From assembly GCA_013407085.1 (NCBI GenBank), contig JACCGJ010023187.1:1-64000 (forward strand): 64,000 nt of DNA, in the 5' to 3' direction. This document shows, piece by piece, positions 56,301 through 63,660 of this stretch. Each line of letters starts with the position of its first letter. The first letter of the stretch is position 1. Under the pieces are notes generated by a model, which made no database searches, was not told where the DNA came from, and was given only the letters and a program-made list of their open reading frames with translations. The translations under genes and the position numbers were made by a program. The DNA comes from Atriophallophorus winterbourni. Taxonomy: Eukaryota > Platyhelminthes > Trematoda > Plagiorchiida > Microphallidae.

Positions 56301-58942
56301 TATTTCATAAGAAATGTGAAAACTGGACCAAGCAATTTGTGAGTTTGTAATTGCATAATTGCCACTAATACTTCCTAAATTACCATATATGACTAGTCTT
56401 CCAGACATAACCGTCATTCGGTATCGGTTCTAAGTTTAGGCGAGTAAAATGCACAAAAGCTTTTTAAATTAAACTCTGACGCCGTCATGAGGGGAACACA
56501 TAAAATCATGGTGTTCAACGCCAAAGGCCCAGTGCGAAAAAGCTAGGAACAAAGAAGCATGCAAATTCCTCTCGAAATATCCGACGGAAAAACTCGGGAT
56601 ATGAACCATCATATTGGCGGCAGAGCTTCGCTAAAGGAAAGCGATACCTTTCGATTGGAAGTTACGTGGTTATATGACATTGTAGCTAATTTAGTAGTTT
56701 ACGGTTTGGGTATAATCGGAAGAATCTTAGGAGAAAAGAGTATTGGGTAGTTAAGTCAGAGTAAACTATGGTGATTGAGTAGAAGATTGGTGTTTGAAGG
56801 CATAACTCCTGTATGTATGTATGAAAACACAAGCCTGGTTCAGGCAAAGTGCCGCACAATCAGAGACAGCACGTCGGCTCAGATACTGGCAGGTTGCCCA
56901 GGCCTATATAGATATAAAAAGAGGAAATAGAAGTGAGACTCCAGCGTGTTTGAGTATGAAGTTCGCTGCCATTGACCAATCAATTTAGCATGGTGATAGC
57001 CGTACAGCACATAAGTACTGCATGATTGCACATCCGTGCCAATTGCGCAAATCCTGAGCAAGGTAACAAAGACAAGACGTAATGGCGTTCGGAAATCGAA
57101 AATAGTAACGCTTACCACGAAATCACTATCAGTTGCTTTCAACATGGGTTCATCCGTTCGCTTCTCCCAAGCCTCTTTCACCCACGAGGCTTTCACGGTA
57201 GAAATACGTCGGGTGGCCAATGCAGCAGAACGAACTTTCTCACCAGCACAACGGTATGCGACCAGGTGAGTGGTCGTATTCAAATCCAAGTTGCGACGCA
57301 CACTTCCTCCCATCCAATTGATCAAGGTAGCCAAGTGGTTCTGTTGAATACAAACAAGTCTCTCACTGAAAACTACTGGCAATGCTACTGCTACATTCAC
57401 GTCCCGAATAATAAACTACAAAAATGTCCACTTGGCTGTCAATAACGAAGGTGCATTTGACCTCAACAAGCATGAGATGTTTAATAATTTATTCACAAAT
57501 TAGTTTGTTTTGCAGTGTTAGGGAATTTGAATGCCACGTCACATATACGAGGACCGAGCACAAAATTAGATAACCTAGACATAAATAAAATTTTACGAGT
57601 TCTCGTCAGTAGCTCACTAGCAGGCATAATACATTAGTGGCTGTTATCGGTAAGTAGATGCAACTCGGAACATGCTGCATTATTGTCGCGCTATTTATAA
57701 CCAGTTCATGTTCTCTAATTGAAAACGGGTGCGTAAATGTGCAGTACATTGGTGTGCACAATTTACACCAAGCTAAGACGATTGCCGTAGGTAATTAGGT
57801 GCAATAAAGGACACAATGCATTCTGGTTGTAATTATCGCCTTTTGCATGTTTTATCTGGGTTTGCGTTTTTTGGAAATAGCTCAAGTCACGTGCAGTTTA
57901 GCGACTTGTGTTTTTATAGCTCTACATATTAAGCTTGAGCTAAATGATAAAATGACAAAGTTATCGTCCGCGACGCTTGCCTGCTTTCCCTTCTTTCACG
58001 CGCTTGCCTATCTGTTTTTCCTGCTTCATATTGCTTGGCACTTTGTCTGGCTCTAGACTTGTGCTTCATGATGATGATGACTCCGCGTGTTTGGAATGGT
58101 CTACCGGTTTTTATCGTAACATCCCCATCACTCTCCTTATTTTCTCAACAAGCTTAATGGATTTTTGCTTTTTCTTCCCAATACTGCACCCACTTTCCTC
58201 TTCCTTTCCAGATACATATATACGGAACTCCGCCGATTAATCTCCCCTGTGTTGGCTGTTATGATATATATAACCCCGCCCTTTACGGAACTTTGGCAAA
58301 CGACGCCGAACCTGCGGAACTCCACCCGACCCCCTGTAAAGACTATCCTATGGTTATATTTTATGCTCATAGCTTATTGTACCATAATATACTATTGACT
58401 ATTGATCAAGTAAAATGTTTAGGACCTACGCTTACAGCAAAAGGACCCTTAGAAAAATTGGAAAGGGATTAATAATACATGAATATTCAAAAAATTAGGC
58501 GATAAGCTTACCACTGTCTCTGTATCTCGATATCCCGTGATACAAACTACAGCACCCAGCATAGAAAAATTGAAAACCGGGCGAGGTTTTAACCATGTTT
58601 CTTGTGTTAGCATGCAATGTACAAAAGCGGGATATCCCATAATCCGTGCTTTCGGAAGCAAAGAAACAAGGGTTTGCAAGTTGGATGAATCAGTAAAATC
58701 CGACAAAAGAAACCAAGCACATTCGTTTATTGAATCTGTAGAACTTTGGTTTGACTGATTTCTCGCACGCGCAACGCACGTGTGTAAATCGGGAAGGTAA
58801 TTGACTTCAAATTTCTCAGCCAACTTCTACCATTGAGACGGAATAAGCCAGATAATTAACTTACCGCAATCAGTTTTGTGAAAGATTCATTGGCGAATGC
58901 ACAATTGCCAACAACCATTAAATGTTTCCTATCAACACCCAT
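37873..58942 (-). CDS. ECT2: ECT2/Pebble-type RhoGEF (BRCT-BRCT-BRCT-DH-PH), multi-exon, reading frame interrupted once
   Basis: Guanine-nucleotide exchange factor that loads RhoA with GTP to drive the cytokinetic ring; its BRCT region binds centralspindlin (CYK4/MgcRacGAP). The coding blocks below join with matched phases to 4,989 nt (1,662 aa), against about 900 in human. Domains: BRCT0 about 5-110, BRCT1 about 115-205 (phosphate-pocket Thr122 in CITGY and Lys165 in GEKV retained), BRCT2 about 213-330, a Ser-rich linker to about 650, DH about 653-870 (QHRVFEFFVTERNYVDILRY, RPVQRLPSVSLLL), PH about 885-1075 with a long loop insertion, a basic stretch (SKKFSRQLARNISIKTPRR) and a long tail. 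The start is tentative: an acceptor-like TTTTTTCTTCAG sits just before the ATG, so an upstream or trans-spliced leader exon is possible. A 167-bp repeat fragment (40096-40262) breaks the tail, giving a stop after residue 1359 as assembled. Confidence 0.93.
38690..39290 (-). pseudogene. RTE-type LINE C-terminal relic in the last ECT2 intron
   Basis: Minus-strand text ARALVVLRNFGHL, GRVHTATVHQVLLYGV and later VGATRLPGLGPRDRNSQWLL matches the RTE blocks LRHLWRR, GRVYxAxVRxxLLYGCETW and RLPGWGPKDR…W. Frameshifted. Confidence 0.75.
39328..39580 (-). mobile_element. RTE 3'-end copy A
   Basis: Spans the whole family unit from aaaagcacaagcctgatcc to gattgcacatccgtgcaag. Bases 39343-39509 are identical to 40096-40262. 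Confidence 0.9.
39750..40095 (-). CDS. ECT2: ECT2 penultimate exon, downstream part
   Basis: Reads VNRTARGAASNF…MTMQ and ends at a GC donor (CAG|GCAAGT), phase 0, joining the last exon in frame. It begins in the middle of an exon, at the edge of the 167-bp repeat fragment. Confidence 0.85.
40096..40262 (-). mobile_element. 167-bp RTE 3'-end fragment B inside an ECT2 exon
   Basis: Identical over all 167 bases to copy A (39343-39509) and truncated at both ends relative to it. No target duplication is visible beyond a possible cg. Removing exactly these 167 bases joins the flanking reading frames (…SLSRR then VNRTARG…); keeping them gives CGT TGA, a stop. No GT-AG pair at its edges restores the frame. 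Confidence 0.9.
40263..40666 (-). CDS. ECT2: ECT2 penultimate exon, upstream part
   Basis: Acceptor ATCTTTTTGTAG then CAT CGA GGT, phase 0. 134 codons plus 2 nt, acidic and Ser-rich (QLDDDYLDDDPDGD), up to the repeat edge. Confidence 0.9.
41163..41400 (-). repeat. RTE 3'-end copy
   Basis: gtcacaagcctgatggaggc…gagactccagcgtgtttccg; diverged family member in the ECT2 intron. Confidence 0.8.
41541..41620 (-). repeat. PLE 3'-end fragment
   Basis: atttttggtaacgtttcgct and tctgatacagaagct match the PLE 3' end, and an RTE fragment follows directly. Confidence 0.65.
41625..41770 (-). repeat. RTE 3'-end fragment
   Basis: ttagcaaagtgccgtataaa…tgagatactgtcatgttgcg…agtgagactctagcg. Confidence 0.7.
41771..42744. 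other. ECT2 intron, little recognised
   Basis: No coding match. A short PLE-like stretch (taatcggatagagcagttta) lies near 42260. The 61-72 codon open frames here have no motif I recognise. Confidence 0.45.
42745..42922 (-). CDS. ECT2: ECT2 exon (basic post-PH stretch)
   Basis: Acceptor CTCTTATTTTCAG, entering in phase 2; donor GGG|GTTAGT, phase 0. Encodes FSRQLARNISIKTPRRHIPL, like the basic Lys/Arg cluster after the PH domain of Ect2, and SSPRRS sites. Confidence 0.9.
43070..43285 (-). repeat. RTE family-2 3'-UTR fragment (R3)
   Basis: catcatggacagcattacac…gatgaggtgcctttacctca…caagcattcaatcaaatgtt, colinear with 44461-44680. Confidence 0.75.
43433..43860 (-). CDS. ECT2: ECT2 exon (end of PH domain)
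   Basis: Acceptor TGTGTACCTAG, phase 0; donor AA|GTGAGT, phase 2. ASPDRAAFGLVVRSN aligns with the Ect2 PH strand before its final helix; RVFLQRLCHQIIQVS fits that helix. An Ala/Thr-rich insertion lies between. Confidence 0.92.
44461..45165 (-). pseudogene. RTE-type LINE C-terminus, 3' UTR and (GAT)n tail
   Basis: Minus strand 45165-44770 encodes LHRLRWLGHVLRMPDHRLPK, RGGQTVTWHRQLKTLT and LVTLQDMSRNRVQWRSC. The 3' UTR (R3 family) follows down to a gatgatgatgatt tail near 44465. This shows R3 is the 3' end of an RTE. Confidence 0.88.
45237..45484 (-). CDS. ECT2: ECT2 exon (PH-domain loop and strand)
   Basis: Acceptor TTATTTTCTGTAG in phase 1; donor CGA|GTGAGT, phase 0. About 60 low-complexity residues (APGDGSQSATPGYPNN) precede HYKHVHLLKLHEVKR, the counterpart of the LKHIHLMPLSQIKK strand of Ect2. 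Confidence 0.92.
45676..45877 (-). CDS. ECT2: ECT2 exon (PH-domain start)
   Basis: Acceptor TTTGTTTTCCAG, phase 0; donor CATG|GTATGA, phase 1. CEPVTVFLLTDCLEIARPRK is close to the Ect2 block VTLFLFNDCLEIARKRH. Confidence 0.95.
45950..46110 (-). CDS. ECT2: ECT2 exon (end of DH domain)
   Basis: Acceptor TGTCCTTATAG, phase 1; donor CCG|GTACGT, phase 0. EFTKGLNNLLTNINDRLRKH and SLYHDIIGAP match the last DH helix and linker. Confidence 0.93.
46228..46345 (-). repeat. RTE 3'-end fragment
   Basis: gtatgaaagcacgagccgta…gaaactgataatagcagtga; short and diverged. Confidence 0.6.
46537..47345 (+). pseudogene. RTE (SR2-like) LINE: C-terminal ORF with 3' UTR and (CATA)n tail
   Basis: The frame at 46592-47170 encodes GRVYQATVRAVLLYGCETWT, FDHRCLRSIARLSWQQKV, CQLRWLGHVLRMDERRLPRL and LPGWGPKDREDMW…W. 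The 3' UTR ends cctggatcaggcttg plus catacatacatacc at about 47335. This copy identifies the repeat that recurs through the ECT2 introns as an RTE 3' end. Just upstream, 46430-46530 holds a second, older piece of the same 3' UTR. Confidence 0.9.
47491..47615 (+). repeat. RTE 3'-end fragment
   Basis: aaaacgctggagtctcaccg…tctgtctacgcctaggcaac…gtgcagtctatgactg; preceded by an (ATA)n run at about 47477-47490. Confidence 0.75.
47640..47860 (-). repeat. RTE family-2 3'-UTR fragment (R3)
   Basis: attacaccagtatcaagtac…gagatggggatgggttagac…cctcgaatgtatcatgcatt, colinear with 44480-44680. Confidence 0.75.
48474..48657 (-). CDS. ECT2: ECT2 exon (DH domain, conserved helix)
   Basis: Acceptor TTTGTTCTGACAG, phase 0; donor GACG|GTGAGA, phase 1. 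GRQSLAALLVRPVQRLPSVS is nearly the Ect2 block and is the hallmark of a Dbl exchange factor. Confidence 0.97.
48674..48765 (-). repeat. RTE 3'-end fragment with (ATGT)n start
   Basis: tatgtatgtatgaaagcaca then agcctgatccaggcaaagtg; the repeated tail lies within 20 bp of an ECT2 acceptor (48658). Confidence 0.85.
49180..49290 (-). repeat. RTE 3'-end fragment
   Basis: gtatgaaagcacaagcctga…gctaagatactgtcaggttg…cctaggcagatatg. Confidence 0.85.
49589..49789 (-). CDS. ECT2: ECT2 exon (DH domain)
   Basis: Acceptor TGTTCCCAG, phase 0; donor AAG|GTTTGT, phase 0. SGGAILPRQEADYIFGKLGP and IFELHERLQPKLNQLEASW match the Ect2 DH. Confidence 0.95.
49865..49986 (-). CDS. ECT2: ECT2 exon (start of DH domain)
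   Basis: Acceptor AAATCACTTTCAG, phase 1; donor CCG|GTAAGT, phase 0. RQHRVFEFFVTERNYVDIL is the first DH helix. Confidence 0.95.
50651..51312 (+). mobile_element. Foldback DNA transposon with array-like TIRs and 9-bp target duplication
   Basis: gcctaattc flanks it exactly (50642-50650 and 51313-51321). The left arm (50651 to about 50785) and right arm (about 51150 to 51312) are inverted repeats that begin GGTGTCCGGTCACTTAATC and GGTTTACTGACACTTACTC. They consist of 8 and 9 units of a 14-15-bp motif (…cagACACTTAATC). The 9-bp duplication and long TIRs suggest a Mutator-like (MULE) element, though other foldback classes cannot be excluded. It sits in an ECT2 intron. Confidence 0.85.
50905..51168 (+). 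pseudogene. Open remnant inside the foldback element, possible transposase C-terminus
   Basis: 87 codons open between the TIR arrays. PLNDALQSFFSCQNPTMWTF followed by LNGLRKDCRQHTV has the N…F…HP-like/W-x-F-L…L-x-K layout of animal MULE transposase C-termini. The match is weak and from memory of the pattern only. It could be non-coding. Confidence 0.35.
51575..51745 (-). CDS. ECT2: ECT2 exon (Ser/Thr-rich linker)
   Basis: Acceptor TTGTTTTTCCAG, phase 1; donor CCAG|GTTCGT, phase 1, the weakest donor of the gene. Encodes TPASGKRRSTSRMSLL and SRTPAPETS, basic linker upstream of DH. Confidence 0.8.
51820..52299 (-). CDS. ECT2: ECT2 exon (linker)
   Basis: Acceptor ATCTGCCTTTCAG, phase 1; donor CCTA|GTGAGT, phase 1. 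Ser-rich, with SPSRRRNTPRGF and VSSLSGSSSHENLL. Confidence 0.88.
52427..52913 (-). CDS. ECT2: ECT2 exon (end of BRCT2 and linker)
   Basis: Acceptor TTTATGTAG, phase 0; donor AAAA|GTGAGC, phase 1. VPVVRLEWFWLSVQLTCLCH holds the BRCT2 Trp and corresponds to VVKQEWFWGSIQM of Ect2; an acidic linker follows. Confidence 0.93.
53333..53390. repeat. (CA)n(TA)n microsatellite
   Basis: acacacacacata then about 40 bases of alternating at. Confidence 0.97.
53398..53727 (+). pseudogene. RTE fragment: RT motif joined to its 3' end
   Basis: SEEQTGFRAGRGCIDQIFTL is an RTE reverse-transcriptase block. It is followed without a break (about 53487) by the 3' UTR (gatgttcaatcgtgcagcat…ggatcaggcttgtgctttca) and catacatacata. 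Confidence 0.85.
53740..54790 (+). pseudogene. RTE-type LINE, RT C-terminus and 3' UTR (second family)
   Basis: YGMCFAPNNCKTLTGDW, VDSFVYLGS, GRVYNAVVRATLLHGCETSS and ARLRWLGHVLRMPAQRLLYR…RLPWCGPKAPPNSW appear in several frames. The 3' UTR (cttatctgcttttcctgctt…tctggctccagacttgtgct) ends in gatgatgatgac and catacatacata. Confidence 0.88.
54785..54870 (-). repeat. RTE 3'-end fragment
   Basis: cactgcacgattgcatatcc and tactgtcaggttgcccagat blocks, internally deleted. Confidence 0.55.
55095..55289 (-). CDS. ECT2: ECT2 exon (BRCT2)
   Basis: Acceptor GACCCTCCAG, phase 0; donor GAA|GTAAGT, phase 0. ETCLAFVGFVPNSEELIEMR and DERLTHVVVTD match BRCT2. Confidence 0.95.
55565..55895 (+). pseudogene. RTE-like LINE C-terminus with (TAAG)n tail
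   Basis: One open run gives DPKPVRTWRRRQGGQVKTWL, STVKEDVDTLGLRTVYG and VRRWERDWI…DRRAWVGAI, ending at a stop near 55843. The tail aagtaagtaagtaag follows, different from the other RTE tails. Confidence 0.75.
55945..56045 (-). repeat. RTE family-2 3'-UTR fragment (R3)
   Basis: cgctagcaagtaccgtattc and ttaattgccatctaaccatt match 44490-44540. Confidence 0.6.
56046..56810. other. ECT2 intron, nothing recognised
   Basis: A 63-codon plus-strand open frame at 56559-56750 has no recognisable motif. Confidence 0.5.
56813..57045 (-). repeat. RTE 3'-end copy with (ATGT)n
   Basis: tgtatgtatgtatgaaaaca, cctggttcaggcaaagtgcc…cagcgtgtttgagtatgaag…gattgcacatccgtg; nearly full-length family unit. Confidence 0.88.
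57116..57340 (-). CDS. ECT2: ECT2 exon (BRCT1)
   Basis: Acceptor TTGTATTCAACAG, phase 0; donor GTG|GTAAGC, phase 0. LINWMGGSVRRNLDLNTTTH, CAGEKV and ASWVKEAWEKR are the BRCT1 core; the Lys in GEK is the phosphopeptide-pocket residue. Confidence 0.96.
57960..58085 (+). repeat. RTE second-family 3'-UTR fragment
   Basis: ttgcctgctttcccttcttt, tatctgtttttcctgcttca and gtctggctctagacttgtgc then atgatgatgat, as at 54640-54765. Confidence 0.8.
58512..58823 (-). CDS. ECT2: ECT2 exon (BRCT0 to BRCT1 start)
   Basis: Two acceptors 3 nt apart (GGTAG|AAG|TTG) allow a start at 58826 or 58823; both are in frame. Donor GTG|GTAAGC. CAWFLLSDF, MGYPAFVHCMLTQETWLKPR and GAVVCITGYRDTE follow the Ect2 order. Confidence 0.92.
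58865..58942 (-). CDS. ECT2: ECT2 first recognised coding exon
   Basis: ATG at 58942-58940, 26 codons (MGVDRKHLMVVGNCAF…), donor GCG|GTAAGT, phase 0. KHLMVVGNC fits the first BRCT0 strand. The human protein has about 45 more residues before this point, so an extra upstream exon cannot be excluded. Confidence 0.75.
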
Positions 58943-58945
58943 TTT

Positions 58946-60254
58946 CGCTGAAGAAAAAATGAAGCATTTTCAAAAAAGATAAGTTAATTCCAGCTACTTT
59001 TCCTCAGAGCGCTAAAAGTTTAAAATTAATTACCATAAAAAATTAGACAGATTCAGAACTTTCATTGAAACCTCGAAATGACTCCTAATGCACGTTATTG
59101 ATGAGGCACCGATACTAAATTGCTACGCGAGCACCAAAACAAACTCCAAACTAGCAAGACAAAAATAATCAAGGATACAATTTTAGACACAGAAAAACTT
59201 AAGGTAATCACTTCGAGGACTTAGAGCGTGCAATAAAATAGCTTGGCTTCGCACAGATCAGTAGCGTCTTAGACTGAAAGTGGACTGAGAGCAGTAGTTT
59301 ACCTAGACAGAAAATTAAGTAATTGAAATTGACGGCGGGACTGCACCACGTTTTTGGCAGACTTTCATTTAACTTTAATGGCTGACGCGATTGTGACACG
59401 CTATAAGGAATCGGAACCCAGGTTTCTTTTTTGCATTTTCGACCAACCACACCATCCTGCGGTTCGTATAAGCGCTTCGCTCCTTATAACACATTAAACT
59501 ACTGAACTGTTAAAATGAAAAAGAAAACGCTCAATAATGTAGTATCAATGGTTTCACACGAGCAAAGCTCATTGGGCGGTTAATATGGAAGCGAAACAAG
59601 AACGACGTGAAAGTAACCGACGAACATATGGTGTATACACTTAACGGAAATTAATTTCAACTTTATTTAGACAATCTAAACCAAAAAACCAGTTGTTGGG
59701 ACCAACGACATTGGCATACCCGGTAAGTTTGTCTGTACCTCTGTAAACACAAACTTTTAGACCATTGTAATTGGTCGAATATTACACACGTGCATGTATT
59801 CTTACAGCTGTACAATACCCGTGAACACACAATTGATACAGAGCCTTAAAAAAGTGATACATAATAGGAAGGCAAAGAAATCGAATGTTAAAACATTATT
59901 ACAATTGTCAATAGGAACTAAAACAAAAGGTTAAACCAGAGCGAAAAACAATTTCGAAATATCCGCGGAAAAACAAAGAACTATTTTCCGAGCTGCACTA
60001 ACAACATGTTTGACGAAATGATTATTCATGTTGTCTGTATTTCCTATCATTGATACGTAACACTCGAAATTTCTGAACAAGCGATTTCTCCATCGAAATC
60101 AAAGATAATTTTTGTCCTTAGTTTCTTATTATTATCAATAGAAGCAAGGGGAACAACTCCCGCGTGAGCTTCATCACTAAATTCTCCTGGTCGATGGATC
60201 CATCAAAACAGGCAATCTCGGGGAAGACAACCAGAACGGCTTACCAATGTCCGC
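58946..60254. other. ECT2 5' flank, no element recognised
   Basis: An 80-codon minus-strand open frame at 59450-59208 contains a donor-like CTAG|GTAAAC, but I cannot tie it to ECT2. No promoter motif was supported. Confidence 0.45.
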
Positions 60255-61985
60255 TAAATTGACATGAGTCTAAATACGTCTTTAACTTCACTTCTGATTG
60301 TAACGATACAGTATCGTGCGCCAATGCATTCCATGCGTTGACCACCCGAGTGGACAATGTTAATTGTGCTGGAAGTAGCAGCGTTCTTTTTTACAACTTC
60401 AAGCTGTGACAACGACATTTTCTATCTTATGTCAATTGGAAGAACTCTTGAAAGGTCGACCCTTATCAACACAGAAGAATTAAGTGGTTAACGAGGAGGT
60501 CAAAGCGTCTAAGTCTATGCTCCAGTGGATACAGACGCAACTTATCAAGTCGATCCTTATAAGTGAGCAAATGGAGACATTTCACTATTTTCTTTGCTCA
60601 CCTCTGAATTTTGTCGAAAGTAGCATTTTCTCCTTTTACTAATGGGTAGCACGCTGGCAGACTGTAATCAAGACGGGCCTGATATGTGAGACAGATTATG
60701 TTAAACATATACGGAGTGGGCACCGCATTGCCCATAACATCCCATTAGCGACTGGTGCATTTGGAAGGTTTCATCGTCTGTCTTCAAAGAGTTTGACGCA
60801 AGTACTCCCAGATTACTCTCATATTGTAACGACGTGATAGAATTACCTTAAATTAAGTACGTTCTCATAATCCAAACAGGCCATATGTGCATAGCTGAAC
60901 ATTTTCTTGGATTTATTAGTAGTTGCCAGCGGTTGGACCAATCTTGTAAACCTGATTTAATTTCCTAGCCAATATTTTCCCGTCCTCACTTGTACCAACC
61001 GCGCCCCATATCTCTAAATTTTCAACAAAAAGCAAACAGTTTCCATTCAATACAGCAGGTGGTTCATTGACAAACACTGAGGAGGAATGGTCGGAGAACT
61101 GAACACTGTGGTACGCCTCATGTGGCCATGGTAGATTTGGATCGGATTCCATTTACCTCCACTTGGTTAAATCTTTCGCTGACGAAATCTTAGATGCCCT
61201 TGTGCACATATCCAGTGATACCAGCTGTCTGAAACTTCGATACTGATCAAACACTTTTCTAAAATCAATGAATATAACCTTCATCGAAGATGCAGCATTC
61301 AGTCCAAAATTCCCGCGCCATAAAGAGGCTTTTCATACATGAACGACCATTTAGTATATCTATGGTGCTCTTGCGTAAACTGGCAACATGAACGTAGGAG
61401 GGCCTCCAATAGATCCTTCAACACTCTCTTTCTATCACCTTTTACATCAACGATGTAAGTGTGACGAGCCTATAGTTTACAGGCAGACTTAAGCCTACAC
61501 CTTCGAACATAGGATTAATGACACCACATTTTCATTCAGTTGGAAGTTCCCTTTTTTAGGGTTTTGTGTAAAGTATGCTCAAAGGTTCAATTCATGTACT
61601 TGTAATAGTCTATAGCGAAGTAGGGTGCACATTTTCTGGACCTGATGCCTTTTTAATATCAATGCGTTGTTTAATTATTTGTTAGAGATGGTAAAAGTTG
61701 ATTGCATTTAAACGTTTTAAGGTAGATGTGGTAAAATAATTAACAACAGTCTTACATTGAATCAACATCTCCGTGGATAAAGCAACGCGAAGCAAATGAC
61801 AGAAAACAAAGGAATGACCTTTGCCGAAGCTGAGTCATCACTGCCTTAACTGCGTCACTGAGCTGATTATCTGGACACCAGAACTCACATCGTGCGAACT
61901 CTCCTAGGTTTCTGCGTGTAGTGCTAATGTCCGTCCAAGATGAAGAAAATACCTTGTTCGCCTCACCCTTATTAAATATAAACAA
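60255..61985 (-). pseudogene. Decayed CR1/Jockey-type LINE
   Basis: Minus-strand order: possible upstream ORF text at 61985-61752; RT text NYRLVTLTSL and VIERVLKDLLEALL near 61450; then QARLDYSLPACYPLVKGENA, YKDRLDKLRLYPLEHR and LSTRVVNAWNALA at about 60690-60310. Many stops. Confidence 0.7.
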
Positions 61986-62059
61986 ATCGGCTATATGAAT
62001 ATTTCCGGACGTTCCGTATTAGGAACGACAAATTTGTCGTAATAAACCGGAAATAAAAA

Positions 62060-63660
62060 AGGAGGCTATAAATCGCAGAGCTATTATAGTTCAAGGTTTA
62101 CCAAGGTCAAACGAAGAAAAAGCCAATAAACGTCTGAAACACACTATTGTTCTTGAAATGACTTCGCTACGACGTCAATCAAATGCACCCGATACAAAAA
62201 ACCCGGAGCTGACCAATTCTGTGTCGGCGAATCCACTACTATGAGTTCTTCATCCGAAACAAAAATCAAATCTCTATCATGCTTTTGCAACAATGCTCAG
62301 TGCTGGCTGTGCAAGTTCACTGAAATTTATTCACGTGGCGTCTTGGGACTTCATTGCAGTGACAGAAATTTGGTTTAGTAATTCCATACTCGACTCTGAA
62401 CTCAACATCCCACACATGATGATTAACAGAAAAGATCGAGCAACCAAAGGTAGCGATGACCTCCTATATGTACATGTGAGCATCAAATATATTACTACAC
62501 TACCACATGTTTCTCCCGTGAGCTAGATGTCCCAGATAATTTGTTTTTGCTCTATTGACTTCCATGATAAACGTTAGTGCCTCTAAGTATTGATTTTTCG
62601 CCCCATTTCTTCACCATTGCCGCTGACACTGTTCTCGCTAATGCAATTTGTTTTGCCTTGAAACTCCCATACTCATATTTGCTCATACTGGGTGATTTTA
62701 ATTTGCTAAAAATTGTCATACACAATACAGGTGACGATTCCTGTAAAAGCTTTCTTCAAGAAATAATGACTTGCACCATCTTTACAACAATGTACAACAA
62801 CCAACGCGATTTCGATCTGAACAAACTACATATACCCTGGACCTCATGCTTACAAACGAAGAACTCATTATGGAATCTGTTTCCTATGCAGCTTTACTCG
62901 GATTAAATGATCATGTTGTCATGGCATTTGATTATATGTATCAATAGGAACCAGTAGGAAATACTCAACGAACGGATACAGTCGTGAACTATGATTTACT
63001 TCGAGTACTTATGACTGCAAATCAATGGGATTTACTCGAACTCAAATCAGCTAACGAGAGCTAAGAAAGTTTCTACAGCAAACTCCGTATTATCATTAAT
63101 TAAACGTCGAACTTGAAAATAATAAGCAGCAAACAGCCTCCAAATAAGCCTCTTAGAAGCAGTGCCCGGTAATGAACGTGTAAACGTGACGAGGCCTGGT
63201 ACAAATGCTTTGACCATCCGTCAGGGCTCACTTGGTGCGACAACGCCTTATTGCGAAATAAGCGTATCTGCCTCAGCGAAATAGAATAGAAAACATTACC
63301 GAATCAGTCTATTAGAAAAATTTGTTATTAATCCAAATGCATCGTACAAACACGTCAACGACCTGCGGAAGGTTAAAATGTGAATACCGCCACAGGCCTC
63401 TTGTGCTGGCATAATAACATCATTCAAAGATTGTGCTAACGTTTTTCTACAACAAGTTTTATCAGTAATCTCACAAGTGTCGACACATGGACAGCCTTTA
63501 AACTCTGACAGCTGCAGCCTGCCAAATCTTCACTGAGTGGAATTTCCCCCAACGTTGTTAAAACAAAATTAATGACAATGAAGCAAACAGATTCATTCGG
63601 TATAGATAATAAACCACAAAACTTCAACGCCTAATCCAAAGCTACCCGAATCGAATCGGA
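62060..63660 (+). pseudogene. CR1-like LINE, endonuclease end, decayed
   Basis: WDFIAVTEIWFSNSILDSEL, LLILGDFNLLKI and frameshifted LDLMLTNEELIMESVSYAA…LNDHVVMAFDYM are APE-type endonuclease blocks; pre-RT sequence (KFVINPNASYKHVNDLRK) follows. ORF1 remnants may lie at 62080-62250. Confidence 0.8.

Noticed and set aside
59208..59450. Upstream ECT2 coding exon
   Set aside because: Has a donor-like site but no acceptor or homology; kept only as a possibility.
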